Shown here piece after piece: positions 19,836 through 28,958 of a stretch of DNA of 64,000 bases. How positions within the stretch are numbered: the stretch's first letter is position 1; each line of letters opens with the position of its first letter. Location: positions 248,001-312,000 of the forward strand of contig JADKBL010000002.1 in NCBI GenBank assembly GCA_016718875.1, read 5' to 3'. The notes beneath the pieces are model-generated. The model saw only the letters and a list, made by a program, of their open reading frames with translations. It did not search any database and was not told the origin of the DNA. The position numbers were made by a program, and so were the translations under genes. Source of the stretch: Bacteroidota bacterium. Lineage in GTDB: Bacteria > Bacteroidota > Bacteroidia > Bacteroidales > VadinHA17.

Positions 19836-20396
19836 TCATTTCCTCTTTAATTCACTGATGAGTTTAAGTTTCGCTCTTGAAAGCTGAGACCTTGATGTGC
19901 TGCTGTTAATAGACAGTATTTCAGCAATTTCATCATGATCATAACCTTCAAGAAGGTAGAGGGAGAGGATGATCCTGTAGCCGTCAGGGAGCCTTTCGAT
20001 AGCCTCCTTTACTTCTTCTACCTTCACATCTATCTCCTCGTTCCGGGTTGCTTCATCTCCCGAATCGTCTCTTATCCCAACATGTGAATCTATATCTTCA
20101 AAGATCGCTTTGCGTCTGCTCAGTGAATCCAGTGACCTGTTGACCACAATCTTCTTGAGCCATGCTCCGAAACTTACTGTTCCGGAGTAAGTTTCAATCT
20201 TTTCAAAGGCCGAAAGGAACGACTCCTGCATTATATCTTCAGCTTCCATTGAGTCGCTCACTATCCTCAGACTTGTATTATACATTGCCTTGTAGTATAA
20301 TTTATAAATCTGAAACTGTGCTTTCTGATCACCAGTTTTACACCCGTCTATCAGGTCCTGGTGGATGTTCTTGAATGCGGCTTCTACATTTGCCAT
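19836..20396 (-). CDS. ECF-type RNA polymerase sigma-70 factor
   Basis: A sigma-70 factor of the extracytoplasmic function class. Region 2 is seen in AMYNTSLRIV, DSMEAEDIMQESFLSAF and FGAWLKKIVVNRSLD; region 4 in LPDGYRIILSLYLLEGYDHDEIAEIL with its helix-turn-helix to SQLSRAKLKL. ATG at 20396 gives the usual N-terminus; an in-frame ATG at 20438 would add 14 residues. The gene is 13 bp upstream of the anti-sigma-like gene, so the pair is probably co-expressed and autoregulated. Confidence 0.92.
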   Translation of the reverse strand: MANVEAAFKNIHQDLIDGCKTGDQKAQFQIYKLYYKAMYNTSLRIVSDSMEAEDIMQESFLSAFEKIETYSGTVSFGAWLKKIVVNRSLDSLSRRKAIFEDIDSHVGIRDDSGDEATRNEEIDVKVEEVKEAIERLPDGYRIILSLYLLEGYDHDEIAEILSINSSTSRSQLSRAKLKLISELKRK

Positions 20397-20526
20397 CTTT
20401 ACATAAAGACTTGGTTTTATCTGTGTTGCTGCACCCACTTTCTATCAATTTTTCAATCAATAGACGTGGTAAATTTTGCAATGCTGCACCTGATGCAAAA
20501 AAAAATTAATAAAAATCAGAAAATAA

Positions 20527-21351
20527 TCAGAAAAAAAGCATAATCATTCCCTGTGTGACTTTTCCGCTGGCATAATCGAGTTGTGACCCGAAGAGGCTGT
20601 GAGGTATTGAATACACAAGAAGGAGTACAAAGGCAGCCAGAATGGTGTAAACCGGTTTATCTGTTTTCCTGTTCATGTAGACTGCCAGGATCCAGAATAG
20701 AAATGCAATAAGTGTTTTATTATCTGTGAGGTCCCATCCGAACGGGACTCCTGTCCAAAGGTCGCCAAAGGCATAGAGCTGAACAACAGGTCCAAGGATC
20801 ATACCTCCGGCAGTAAGAAGCAGAAGTGTCCAGAAAGCATACTTCTTATACTGGGGTACTTTAGCCAAAGCCATAAGCCCTGCGAGAGTCGAAAAAAGCA
20901 TAGCCACAAACATTATAATCACATGCGGTACAAGTATAAATGAAGGAACACCACCTTTATACCTGATTACAATATTTTGATCTTTGAATAAGGTCTGCGT
21001 GCCTTTTGAATCCGTTAGTTCAATGTAGTACTGGAGCTTTCCGGCAGCAGGTTGCTGAGGGATAGCAGCAAAAAAACCTTCCTTTTCATAAGCAAATTCA
21101 GAAATCTGATATTCCTCCTTACTGTTTAATATTTTAAAATATAGTTTCGCCTGAATTGAAGGATCCTTAATTTTAAGCCTGACTGCAGATCTCTCATCAA
21201 GCGCAATGCTTCTGACTAGCTTTAGTTTATATAGGGTATCATTCAGAGTAACTTTAACCTGTTTGGGATAAGTAGGTCCGGTCTTTCTCTGATAATAAGC
21301 AGCTGATAGGGTTATAATTACTGTAAGTGTCCAGAGTATTGTCTTTTTCAT
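20527..21351 (-). CDS. Uncharacterised membrane protein with extracytoplasmic beta domain
   Basis: I do not recognise a named family. A single N-terminal membrane anchor is followed by a beta-rich domain of about 100 residues (about 30-130) with an Ig-like feel, and then four or five hydrophobic helices (for example HVIIMFVAMLFSTLAGLMAL and LIAFLFWILAVYM). The C-terminus is IMLFF. The topology suggests an extracytoplasmic sensor or binding domain on a small membrane unit. It is on the same strand as the following M28-PDZ gene and 59 bp from it. Confidence 0.55.
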   Translation of the reverse strand: MKKTILWTLTVIITLSAAYYQRKTGPTYPKQVKVTLNDTLYKLKLVRSIALDERSAVRLKIKDPSIQAKLYFKILNSKEEYQISEFAYEKEGFFAAIPQQPAAGKLQYYIELTDSKGTQTLFKDQNIVIRYKGGVPSFILVPHVIIMFVAMLFSTLAGLMALAKVPQYKKYAFWTLLLLTAGGMILGPVVQLYAFGDLWTGVPFGWDLTDNKTLIAFLFWILAVYMNRKTDKPVYTILAAFVLLLVYSIPHSLFGSQLDYASGKVTQGMIMLFF

Positions 21352-21387
21352 CTTTTATATACATTTAATAATTAGACTCTTCCTGTT

Positions 21388-21415
21388 GCCTGTCGCCCAA
21401 AGCCTGACGCCTATA
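21388..21415. repeat. Heptamer tandem array, GCCTNNN family
   Basis: Four 7-bp units (GCCTGTC, GCCCAAA, GCCTGAC, GCCTATA). The last overlaps the stop codon of the M28-PDZ gene, just as at 18170. Confidence 0.72.
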
Positions 21416-23209
21416 ATTGTATCAGCAGAACTTCTACCTTTCCATCACGTAGTACCTCAACACTGATAGTTTCACCATGCTTCAGCTGACCCATTCTGAA
21501 CATATAATCCTGTATATTATTTACCGGTTTACCATTAATTGATGTTATTATATCTCCCTTTTTCATACCGCCAAGAGCGGCTGGTTTTCCGGGCGTCACA
21601 AAATCAGCCCTGAGTCCGTTCTTTATATTTCCTGCAAAATCGGGCATAATACCAAGTGTAACTCCTTTTCTTCTGGCAGGCCTTGCCTGTTCCGCAACAG
21701 GACCAGCCTCCATAAATTTAAGTCTTTCGGAGGAAGTGGAAAGATCATGTCCCATACTGTAGACAAGAGATGAGATAGTAACCATACCATCGTAGTTTAT
21801 ACTGTCTGCAACATCATTTGGCGTGTGATAATCGAGATGTGCTCCCGTGGTATAGAATAGAACCGGGATATTTTTTCCATAGAATGCAGAATGATCTGAC
21901 GGGCCATAACCTTCATCGGAAAGGGCAAGTTTTATAACGGACGTGTCACTTATTGACAGAACCTTTTGCCTGAAACCTTCAGCAGTTCCTACTCCGCTCA
22001 CCTGAAGAACTTTTGTTTCACGAAGCCTTCCGACCATGTCGAGATTGATCATTGCATTTACTTTCTTCAGGTCGAGACCAGGATTTTCAGTGAAATATTT
22101 TGATCCGAGCAGTCCCATTTCTTCTCCGGAGAAGCCAATGCAGACTATACTTCTTTTATGACTATCTTTTGTCTTTGCAAATTTCTCAGCCAGTTCAAGC
22201 ATCATTGCAACACCTGATGCATTGTCATCTGCTCCATGATGAACTCCTGTTGTATCGACAGCCCTGCTTGATGATCCGGGTCCTCCCAATCCTAAATGGT
22301 CAAAGTGGGCACCAAATACAATATATTCATTTTTAAGCTTTTCATCAGTTCCAGGCATAATCATGGCCACATTTCTGGTTGCTGATTCTTCTCTTGCAAT
22401 CTCAGCAATTCCATTCAAAATTATATCTGTGGAAAAGCCCAATGGCTTTCGGCTGTTATTAAGCTTTTTTTCCAGAGCAGCTGTTGTAGCCCTTGCAATT
22501 GTAAGGATCTGATCTGCAACCTCCCGTTTGATTCTGAAAACAGGAATACCTACAGAAAAATCATTTTTATTGAGAGGTTCAAATGTATCCTGATCATCTG
22601 TTACAGGTCCGGAAACAAAAAGCACTCCTGACGCACCCATGTCTTTGGCAATAAGAGCTTTATCCCTGTCGCTGCTTTAAGGTATAAAAGGCTTCTGGTA
22701 TTATTTACCTCAGGATCGGCACGTAATATCATAACCCACTTGCCTTTAACATCGAGGTTCTGATAATCGTTCCACTTTATGCTGTCTGTATTGATATTGA
22801 ATCCGTATCCTGCAAAAACAACTTCTGCTTCAGATTTAGCGTTGGCACTGAAGCCCATAGGAATATAATCCTTTTCGCAGGTGTAAGTCTTTCCCTGAAT
22901 TGTCAGATTATTATTTTTTCCCGGAAATATCCTTTTAGTCACTGTGAACTTCTGGAACCCGTCTCCCTCAAGCGGTACAAATCCGTACGATGTTAGTTCG
23001 CTTCTGATATATGCAGCTGCAAGACTGTCTCCTTCAGAGCCGGTAAGCCTTCCCTGAAGCCTGTCAGACGAAAGGTATTCTATATGGCCTTTCAATTCAG
23101 GTTGAGTGACACCTGCCTGTTTTGTTGCTGCACAGGAGTTTAAAAGAAATATTATTAAAATAGTGCCAGAGATTGACCTGAGGCACTTAAATCTGGTTCC
23201 AATATTCAT
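21411..23209 (-). pseudogene. M28 family peptidase with C-terminal PDZ domain, frameshifted
   Basis: A lipoprotein signal (LLNSCAA) starts a zinc aminopeptidase. The PA-like region is followed by the catalytic domain with FGAHFDHLGLGG, ADDNASG, SGEEMGLLGS and the late His in HLDYHTPND, and a C-terminal PDZ domain (TLGIMPDFAG to the end). The frame breaks near 22676-22678, in an AAA run on the coding strand. One extra A joins both frames through LKSSDRDKALIAKDMG and gives a 599-residue protein without stops. All catalytic residues are in the downstream part. A homopolymer sequencing deletion or a recent mutation are both possible. Confidence 0.82.
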
Positions 23210-23237
23210 ATGTATTTTTTTGAGAAGCGGTTTTATT

Positions 23238-23272
23238 TTTCACCCCAACCCCTTTTTAGAGCCGGGGTGAAA
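23238..23272. repeat. Hairpin with 9-bp stem between rocD and the M28-PDZ gene
   Basis: TTTCACCCC pairs with GGGGTGAAA across a 17-base loop. There is no T run on the minus strand after it, so it is not a standard intrinsic terminator. It sits where rocD transcription would end and may be an RNA-stabilising or attenuating element. Confidence 0.5.
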
Positions 23273-23307
23273 TATTTAAAATAGACTATTTAAAAATCTA
23301 TTAATTC

Positions 23308-24519
23308 TTATTCAAATAACTTAAAAGCTTCTTTTATGAGCTTTATAGCTTCCATTAGCTGTGCTTCAGTGATGACGAGTGGGGGAGCAAACCTTATAAT
23401 ATGTCCGTGAGTTGGTTTGGCTATAACACCCTTTTCCTTCATTGCGAGACAGACATCCCATGCTTCTTTGCCATTTTTTGGTCTAATAACAACAGCATTC
23501 AGCAGGCCTTTTCCTCTTACAAGTTCAATCATATCAGATTTGATATTCCTGAATTCTGCGCGGAATATTTCACCCAGACGGTCAGCATTCTCTGCAAGTT
23601 TTTCATTCTTTACAACTTCCAGTGCAGCAATGGCCACCTTGCATGCAAGAGGATTGCCACCAAATGTTGAACCATGTTCCCCTGGTTTAATCGTAAGCAT
23701 TATTTCATCATCTGCAAATACTGCTGATACAGGTAAAACACCTCCTGAGAGAGCTTTTCCGAGAATCAGGATATCAGGACGAACAGATTCATGATCGCAT
23801 GCAAGAAGTTTTCCGGTACGGGCAATTCCGGTCTGTACTTCATCAGCAATGAAGAGTACATTTTTCTCCTTACACAGGTTATATGCTTTTTTCAGGTATC
23901 CTTCATCTGGAACAAATACGCCGGCTTCACCCTGAATTGGCTCAACGAGGAAACCTGCAACATCAGGATCCTTCAATGCATTCTCAAGTGCATGCAGATC
24001 GTTGTAGGGAATAATAATGAACCCGGGTGTGAAAGGACCATAATCGTTTCTTGCATCCGGATCGGTTGACATTGAGATTATACTGATAGTTCTTCCATGG
24101 AAATTACCTTCACAGGCTATAATTTTTGCATTGTTTTCCTTAATGCCTTTTTTCTTATAGGCCCATTTACGGCATAGCTTAAGAGCTGTTTCATCAGCTT
24201 CTGCGCCTGAGTTCATAGGAAGTACCTTATCGTACTTAAAGTATTTTGTTACATATTCTTCATATTCACCTAGAACCGAATTATAAAATGCCCTGGATGT
24301 AAGAGTCAGCCTTGTAGCCTGGTCGGTAAGAGCTTTAATGATTTTGGGATGGCAATGTCCCTGGTTTACTGCGGAATAGGCTGAAAGAAAATCAAAATAT
24401 CTTTTTCCTTCAACATCCCAAACAAACGGACCTTCACCTCTCTCGAGCACAACGGGCAGCGGATGATAGTTATGTGCACCGTATTTGTCTTCCCGTTTGA
24501 TATAATCCTGAGTATTCAT
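23308..24519 (-). CDS. rocD: Ornithine--oxo-acid aminotransferase
   Basis: A PLP-dependent class III aminotransferase that converts ornithine and 2-oxoglutarate to glutamate semialdehyde and glutamate. The N-terminus (EDKYGAHNYHPLPVVLERGEG) is characteristic of RocD. The PLP Lys lies in LGKALSGG near residue 256; GAEADETALKLCRKW and FIADEVQTGIARTG carry other cofactor contacts. The length of 403 residues fits. It stands alone on the minus strand with palindromic repeats on both sides. Confidence 0.94.
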   Translation of the reverse strand: MNTQDYIKREDKYGAHNYHPLPVVLERGEGPFVWDVEGKRYFDFLSAYSAVNQGHCHPKIIKALTDQATRLTLTSRAFYNSVLGEYEEYVTKYFKYDKVLPMNSGAEADETALKLCRKWAYKKKGIKENNAKIIACEGNFHGRTISIISMSTDPDARNDYGPFTPGFIIIPYNDLHALENALKDPDVAGFLVEPIQGEAGVFVPDEGYLKKAYNLCKEKNVLFIADEVQTGIARTGKLLACDHESVRPDILILGKALSGGVLPVSAVFADDEIMLTIKPGEHGSTFGGNPLACKVAIAALEVVKNEKLAENADRLGEIFRAEFRNIKSDMIELVRGKGLLNAVVIRPKNGKEAWDVCLAMKEKGVIAKPTHGHIIRFAPPLVITEAQLMEAIKLIKEAFKLFE

Positions 24520-24610
24520 GTTGTTGAATATTAAATAGTTAATAAACAGATAATTGTGAATACAATCTTACGAAAGATTTTTATTATTTCAAATGATAAA
24601 ATTGACGGAA

Positions 24611-24671
24611 TTGACCCCCAAACCCCCCAAGGGGGGCTTTTCTATACAAATTGACCCTTTTAGGGGGGGTG
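24611..24671. repeat. Dispersed C-run/G-run palindromic repeat plus degenerate second copy
   Basis: A forward unit TTGACCCCCAAA with core CCCCCCAAGGGGGGC is followed 15 bp later by TTGACCC and a GGGGGGG run, probably a decayed second copy. It lies between rocD and the stop of the GH106 gene. Confidence 0.75.
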
Positions 24672-27600
24672 TTACTCAGCAAAAATTATTTTTCTGATGA
24701 CAACCGGTCCTATAAGTCCGGACTCATAAAGAGGATCATCCTTTTTGTAGAACCTATGAGTTGTGAAAGTATATCTTTTACTGGGTCTCTCTTTTCCGTT
24801 TAAAAGCCACTCAGGCCACTTCCCATCTGAAACGCCATCCCATGGTTCCTTTTCATCCCCGATTAGCCGGTTGATCCATAGATTTGCAACTTCAATTTCA
24901 AGGAGGTTTTCGTCCATTATTAAGTCATCGGTAATCTCAACCTGCCATGGGGCTGTCCAGATTACGCCAAGATCCCGTCCGTTGAGCTTTACTCTGGCCA
25001 TATTATATACTTTTCCCAGATCAAGGAAGTAACGGTTTTTTTCATTTGACCCGGAATTTCCCGGAAGTGAAAATTTCTTTTTATAAACTGCAGTACCTGA
25101 ATAATACTTAATTCCCGGAACAGTATTTTGCGACCAGTCGGATAGTTTCTCAAATTCAACATCCTGCGGACCTCCCCAGATTGTATCAAATGTTACATTC
25201 CAGGAACCTTCAAGTGAGCTGATTATCTTTTCATCTGAGTTTTTTTGAATACTTTGTTTGCTTCTGCCCATACCTCTCCCAGATTTATAGAAGACCACAA
25301 AAAGGCTTTGGTAAGGTTCCATTCTTATTTTCATTAGAAATGACTCCTTATATCCGGCTGATTCTGCCAGACTTATTTCACCTGTTACAGGATCCCATAT
25401 CTCTGCATTTGTAGTTCCACTCCTGAAAATACAGGTGTCGTTAATTGCTGAATTTGTTTTGTTTGAGATAAAATATAATTCCCTGTCAGCCATTGACCTG
25501 TGGATGTATCTAATTCTTCCTGATGACTTAAAATCTTGAACCACACCTGTAGTCTCAAGCACTGAGGCTGTAACCTGGTAGTCAGGGTAAATGTTGAGTG
25601 AATCTTTTTGCTGAAAACCGGTATTATTCTTTTTAAGGATCTTCTCTCCCCACCAGATTTGTCCGATTCCAAACACTTTCTTCTGCAGATCACCTTGCAT
25701 CTTTTCTATCCCCCAAATCTCCTCAGCCAGAATTTTAACCTGATTATCACAACCCGGATAGTTTACCAGTGAGGGTGATTTCATGGGAGGATTTCCTATT
25801 ACAATTGCACCATCATTTATAAGCGATTTAATTTTGGTAAGAAGTTCAGGTGTCATTGTTTCAATCTGAGGGAGTACCATTACCCTGTATGATCCGCCTC
25901 CGGGGAACTCTATCTTCCCATTATTTACAGTTGCATTTTCAATCAGAAAACGTGGTGAGCAGCCATCAAAAGAGTATCCCTTTTTGTCAGGCATTACTGC
26001 AGTTCCGTCAAGTGCAGTGGGCGGCGGAAGAAATACCTGGGGGGCTCCTTCGGGAGCAAGGTAGAGTATGTCAGCCACTGCTTTTCCCTGCGACAAAACA
26101 TACTGACACCTTGTAATATATTTATGGTATCCATCAGCCATTTTCCACCAGGTTTGTCCCCGGTCCCAGTGAACACCATATGGTCCCATTGTCATACCTG
26201 GCCGATATTTATCAGGAAGTGGTTTGTGTGCAAATGTGTGATATACAAACCTGTTAATTCCCATGCAGAAGGCCCAGTCACCCTGGTTTTTCATATTTGA
26301 AGGATACTTTTTCCAGGCTTCCGGTGAATCAGCTGTAAAAGCTTCTGCTGCAACTACAGGTGATCCTGAAACATGGGCAATAGAAGTGGACTCTATGCAG
26401 CTGAAAGCGGAATTGAATCCAAGACTATCGGTCCAAAATTCGCACATTGGCACGTCAGCCACTCCCCCAAGATCGAGATCTGCAGCAGGATTCATGTCGT
26501 ATGGTTCTATAGAGAGTCTGAAACCATCTCTTCTTCCGAGATTTTTGAAATGTCTGGCATGATTCTCAACAATCAGCTCATTTGAAGTCTGGCGCAGATC
26601 CCAGAGGAATCTTTCGCTTTTCTCCCTGCTGCCGACAATCCTTCCGGTGTAGACAGGAAGATAGGGCAGAAGGTCATAGCCTCTTCTATTCCTGAATTCC
26701 TCCCTGAATTCAGGACTCCAGTTCTGTGAACCCATCTCCCAGCTGTCAATATGTATCATTGTCCAGCCGCCGCCTGATTTGTCTTTCGATGGCTGTACCT
26801 TTCTTATGAGCTTGCCTGCATAAGTGTCATAGTGAGCATTAAATGAAGTTGTATCAAATTTATCAGCTTCAAATCCGAGTCCGGGTTCCGGTGCCGGTCT
26901 TGTCACAGCACCGTTATTTCTTCGTACAAATCTCATTATGGTCCATTTTCCCGGAGGAACTTCCCATTCCAGGGTTCCGTCCTTGTGCATATGTCCGAGA
27001 ATACGCTCAACAGACGAAGGATCAATAGCTGATCCGTTTGATTCATTGTATGATGCGGATGAAATTATGTATGGTAGTACTCCGGGCTGTGATGTATACG
27101 GAGCCCGGTAGTACAGTGCTTTTTCATCCGTACCTTCAATCCTTTCTGAACTTCCATTTTCCGGAAATGCCAGTACAAATGCATCTTCGTACCACTCATC
27201 CCGGATTTTTTTCAGCCCGGGGGTGAGGCTGCCCTCACCAAAAAAAGGTTTTTTATTATCGGGGACTGGCAGTTTTTTAGCGATTTTACCAGGACCAGTC
27301 ACTGTTATCTCACTTGCCACCAGATGTGTCATTGATTGTCCGGGTGTTACCCACGGACCTCCACTGCCGGCCCATCCCGGACCTGACCCTAGAATGATTT
27401 TTATTCCCAGCCTTTCAGCTTCTTTTACAGCATGTTTGTATAATTCCTGCCATTCTTCGCTAAGAAAGTCGACCTTTCCGCGTGGAATACCTACGTTTAC
27501 TTCAAGAAAGAGAACATATCCAATACCAGCGCTCTTCATCGACTCAAGATCTGCGGTTATGGCTTCACGGTTAAGATTGCCATCCATGAAATACCAGTAA

Positions 27601-27740
27601 ACTCCGGGCCGGGCTGAATCGGGAGGATTTAAAAAACCATCTTTCAGGAAATCTGTTTTTGGATTATTTGAGCAGGAATAGAGTAATATTGACAGGACAA
27701 CCAAGCTGCCCTTCATCAGAAGCGTTTGGAATTTATTCAT
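24672..27740 (-). CDS. Glycoside hydrolase family 106-like alpha-L-rhamnosidase, lipoprotein
   Basis: A 1022-residue lipoprotein (LLYSCSNN). The N-terminal TIM-barrel part has the GH106 signature region PGVYWYFMDGNLNRE, then SAGIGYVLFLE and GPGWAGSGGPW, and the C-terminus has beta-sandwich domains (NRYFLDLGKVYNMARVKLNG, GVIWTAPWQVEI). The enzyme family removes terminal alpha-L-rhamnose from plant or bacterial polysaccharides. ATG at 27740 gives the lipoprotein signal; it overlaps the trmD stop by 8 bp, so translation may be coupled even though the two functions are unrelated. Confidence 0.85.
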   Translation of the reverse strand: MNKFQTLLMKGSLVVLSILLYSCSNNPKTDFLKDGFLNPPDSARPGVYWYFMDGNLNREAITADLESMKSAGIGYVLFLEVNVGIPRGKVDFLSEEWQELYKHAVKEAERLGIKIILGSGPGWAGSGGPWVTPGQSMTHLVASEITVTGPGKIAKKLPVPDNKKPFFGEGSLTPGLKKIRDEWYEDAFVLAFPENGSSERIEGTDEKALYYRAPYTSQPGVLPYIISSASYNESNGSAIDPSSVERILGHMHKDGTLEWEVPPGKWTIMRFVRRNNGAVTRPAPEPGLGFEADKFDTTSFNAHYDTYAGKLIRKVQPSKDKSGGGWTMIHIDSWEMGSQNWSPEFREEFRNRRGYDLLPYLPVYTGRIVGSREKSERFLWDLRQTSNELIVENHARHFKNLGRRDGFRLSIEPYDMNPAADLDLGGVADVPMCEFWTDSLGFNSAFSCIESTSIAHVSGSPVVAAEAFTADSPEAWKKYPSNMKNQGDWAFCMGINRFVYHTFAHKPLPDKYRPGMTMGPYGVHWDRGQTWWKMADGYHKYITRCQYVLSQGKAVADILYLAPEGAPQVFLPPPTALDGTAVMPDKKGYSFDGCSPRFLIENATVNNGKIEFPGGGSYRVMVLPQIETMTPELLTKIKSLINDGAIVIGNPPMKSPSLVNYPGCDNQVKILAEEIWGIEKMQGDLQKKVFGIGQIWWGEKILKKNNTGFQQKDSLNIYPDYQVTASVLETTGVVQDFKSSGRIRYIHRSMADRELYFISNKTNSAINDTCIFRSGTTNAEIWDPVTGEISLAESAGYKESFLMKIRMEPYQSLFVVFYKSGRGMGRSKQSIQKNSDEKIISSLEGSWNVTFDTIWGGPQDVEFEKLSDWSQNTVPGIKYYSGTAVYKKKFSLPGNSGSNEKNRYFLDLGKVYNMARVKLNGRDLGVIWTAPWQVEITDDLIMDENLLEIEVANLWINRLIGDEKEPWDGVSDGKWPEWLLNGKERPSKRYTFTTHRFYKKDDPLYESGLIGPVVIRKIIFAE

Positions 27741-28413
27741 CTTTTGACAGGTCTGGTCTGAGTTTATGTGTTCTTTCAAGTGATTGTTCATGTCTCCATT
27801 TATCTATTTCAGCGGTGTGACCAGAAAGGAGTATATCAGGTACCTTCCAGCCATTGAAATCGGCAGGTCTTGTATATACCGGAGGTGCCAGCAGGTCATC
27901 CTGGAAGGAATCGGAGAGGGCAGATTGTTCATCTGATATTGCACCGGGGATGAGTCTGACAATTGCATCAGTTATGGCTGCAGCAGGTATCTCCCCACCC
28001 GATAAAACATAGTCGCCAATAGATATTTCTCTGGTTATAAGATGTTCGCGTATTCGCTGATCAACACCTTTATAATGCCCGGCAAGAATAATAATATTGT
28101 TTTTAAGTGAAAGCATGTTTGCCATTCTTTGTGTAAACCTTTCACCATCAGGAGAGGTATAGATTATCTCATCATATTCTCTCTCACTTTTAAGTTTTTC
28201 AATGGCTTTAAACACCGGTTCAATCATCATTACCATGCCGGCACCGCCTCCAAAGGCATAGTCGTCAACAGTTTTGTATTTGTCTGAAGTGAAATCCCTA
28301 AGATTTATGACGTTTATTTCCACAAGTCCCTTGTCTCTTGCTCTCTTCACAATGGAAAAGTTCAGTGGACTTTCAAGTAGTTCGGGCAGTACAGTAATTA
28401 TATCAATTCTCAT
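27733..28413 (-). CDS. trmD: tRNA (guanine37-N1)-methyltransferase
   Basis: TrmD methylates G37 next to the anticodon and so prevents frameshifting. The knotted SPOUT core shows ILAGHYKGVDQRI and GDYVLSGGE, and the N-terminus MRIDIITVLPE is the family start. The frame is open further upstream, but that part is repeat DNA, so ATG at 28413 is chosen. The length of 226 residues fits. A TACATTTG box lies 15 bp upstream. Confidence 0.95.
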   Translation of the reverse strand: MRIDIITVLPELLESPLNFSIVKRARDKGLVEINVINLRDFTSDKYKTVDDYAFGGGAGMVMMIEPVFKAIEKLKSEREYDEIIYTSPDGERFTQRMANMLSLKNNIIILAGHYKGVDQRIREHLITREISIGDYVLSGGEIPAAAITDAIVRLIPGAISDEQSALSDSFQDDLLAPPVYTRPADFNGWKVPDILLSGHTAEIDKWRHEQSLERTHKLRPDLSKDE

Positions 28414-28427
28414 TGAAAATGTTTTCC

Positions 28428-28458
28428 CAAATGTAGTAAGAAAGTAAGAAAGGCGCAA
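28428..28458 (-). promoter_or_regulatory. Candidate trmD promoter
   Basis: On the minus strand a TTG (28458-28456) and a TACATTTG box (28435-28428) are 20 bp apart, near the Bacteroidota spacing. The -33 side lies inside an octamer array. Confidence 0.5.
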
Positions 28459-28488
28459 TGGCACAAAGGCGCAATGGCACAAAGGCAA
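28433..28488. repeat. Octamer tandem array, AAAGGCGC/AATGGCAC family
   Basis: Seven 8-bp units in phase: GTAGTAAG, AAAGTAAG, AAAGGCGC, AATGGCAC, AAAGGCGC, AATGGCAC, AAAGGCAA. Two unit types alternate, so there is also a 16-bp higher-order period. The same family is at 4070. Confidence 0.85.
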
Positions 28489-28581
28489 AACAGCTCAGTG
28501 GTACATTCAATCTGCAATTCCTAAACACAATTTATTGTTAATCTTTTAACAATCAATTTCTCGAATATGATTTTCTTTTTC

Positions 28582-28589
28582 TAAATTTG
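28582..28589 (+). promoter_or_regulatory. Candidate -7 box upstream of the GNAT remnant
   Basis: TAAATTTG matches TAnnTTTG, with TTTC 21 bp upstream as a weak -33 element. It lies 50 bp before the remnant's ATG, so this promoter may have outlived its gene and could now serve the downstream small genes. Confidence 0.45.
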
Positions 28590-28638
28590 GTTAAGCAAGC
28601 ATCCTTTATGAAATGAAGATTCTTAATACCATCCTGAG

Positions 28639-28930
28639 ATGAAGATAGTTGACTTAACACCAGAGCATGAGCATTTATATTTCTGCTGTCTTGAAGACTT
28701 GTTAGTGCCCGGCACAAAACATGGTTTATGAAAGAACAAAGAGGGCAATTTCAGGTTATGAAGACTATATTCAACTGAATGAATATAAGACTATTGATAA
28801 AGCTATACAGCGTGAATGGGGTATCTCTGATGCTATTTTCATTGATAAAAAAGAAATACGAAATGGACCTCCGACACCATTTCATAAAATCAGAAGACTT
28901 ATTGAAAGAAAAGTGCGGATGATTAAATAG
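28639..28930 (+). pseudogene. Remnant of a GNAT acetyltransferase with YoaP-like C-terminal domain
   Basis: About 20 codons from ATG 28639 (MKIVDLTPEHEHLYFCCLED) look like the start of a GNAT N-acetyltransferase. They run out of frame near 28700. In another frame, from about 28706, a thioredoxin/YoaP-like tail follows: CPAQNMVYERTKRA, then EWGISDAIFIDKKEIRNGPP. The central acetyltransferase fold is missing, so an internal deletion has joined the two ends. The tail alone is an open frame with an ATG at 28721 and could still make 69 residues. The family assignment is from memory of similar proteins and is not certain. Confidence 0.5.
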
Positions 28931-28958
28931 TGCTTCTAAAACATTACTATCTTCACAT

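Noticed and set aside
27741..27791. Longer N-terminus for the GH106 gene
   Set aside because: The extra 17 codons lie inside trmD, and the lipoprotein signal begins at the ATG at 27740.
28433..28488. CRISPR array
   Set aside because: Units are 7-8 bp with no spacers, and no cas genes occur in the window; the same holds for the other tandem arrays.
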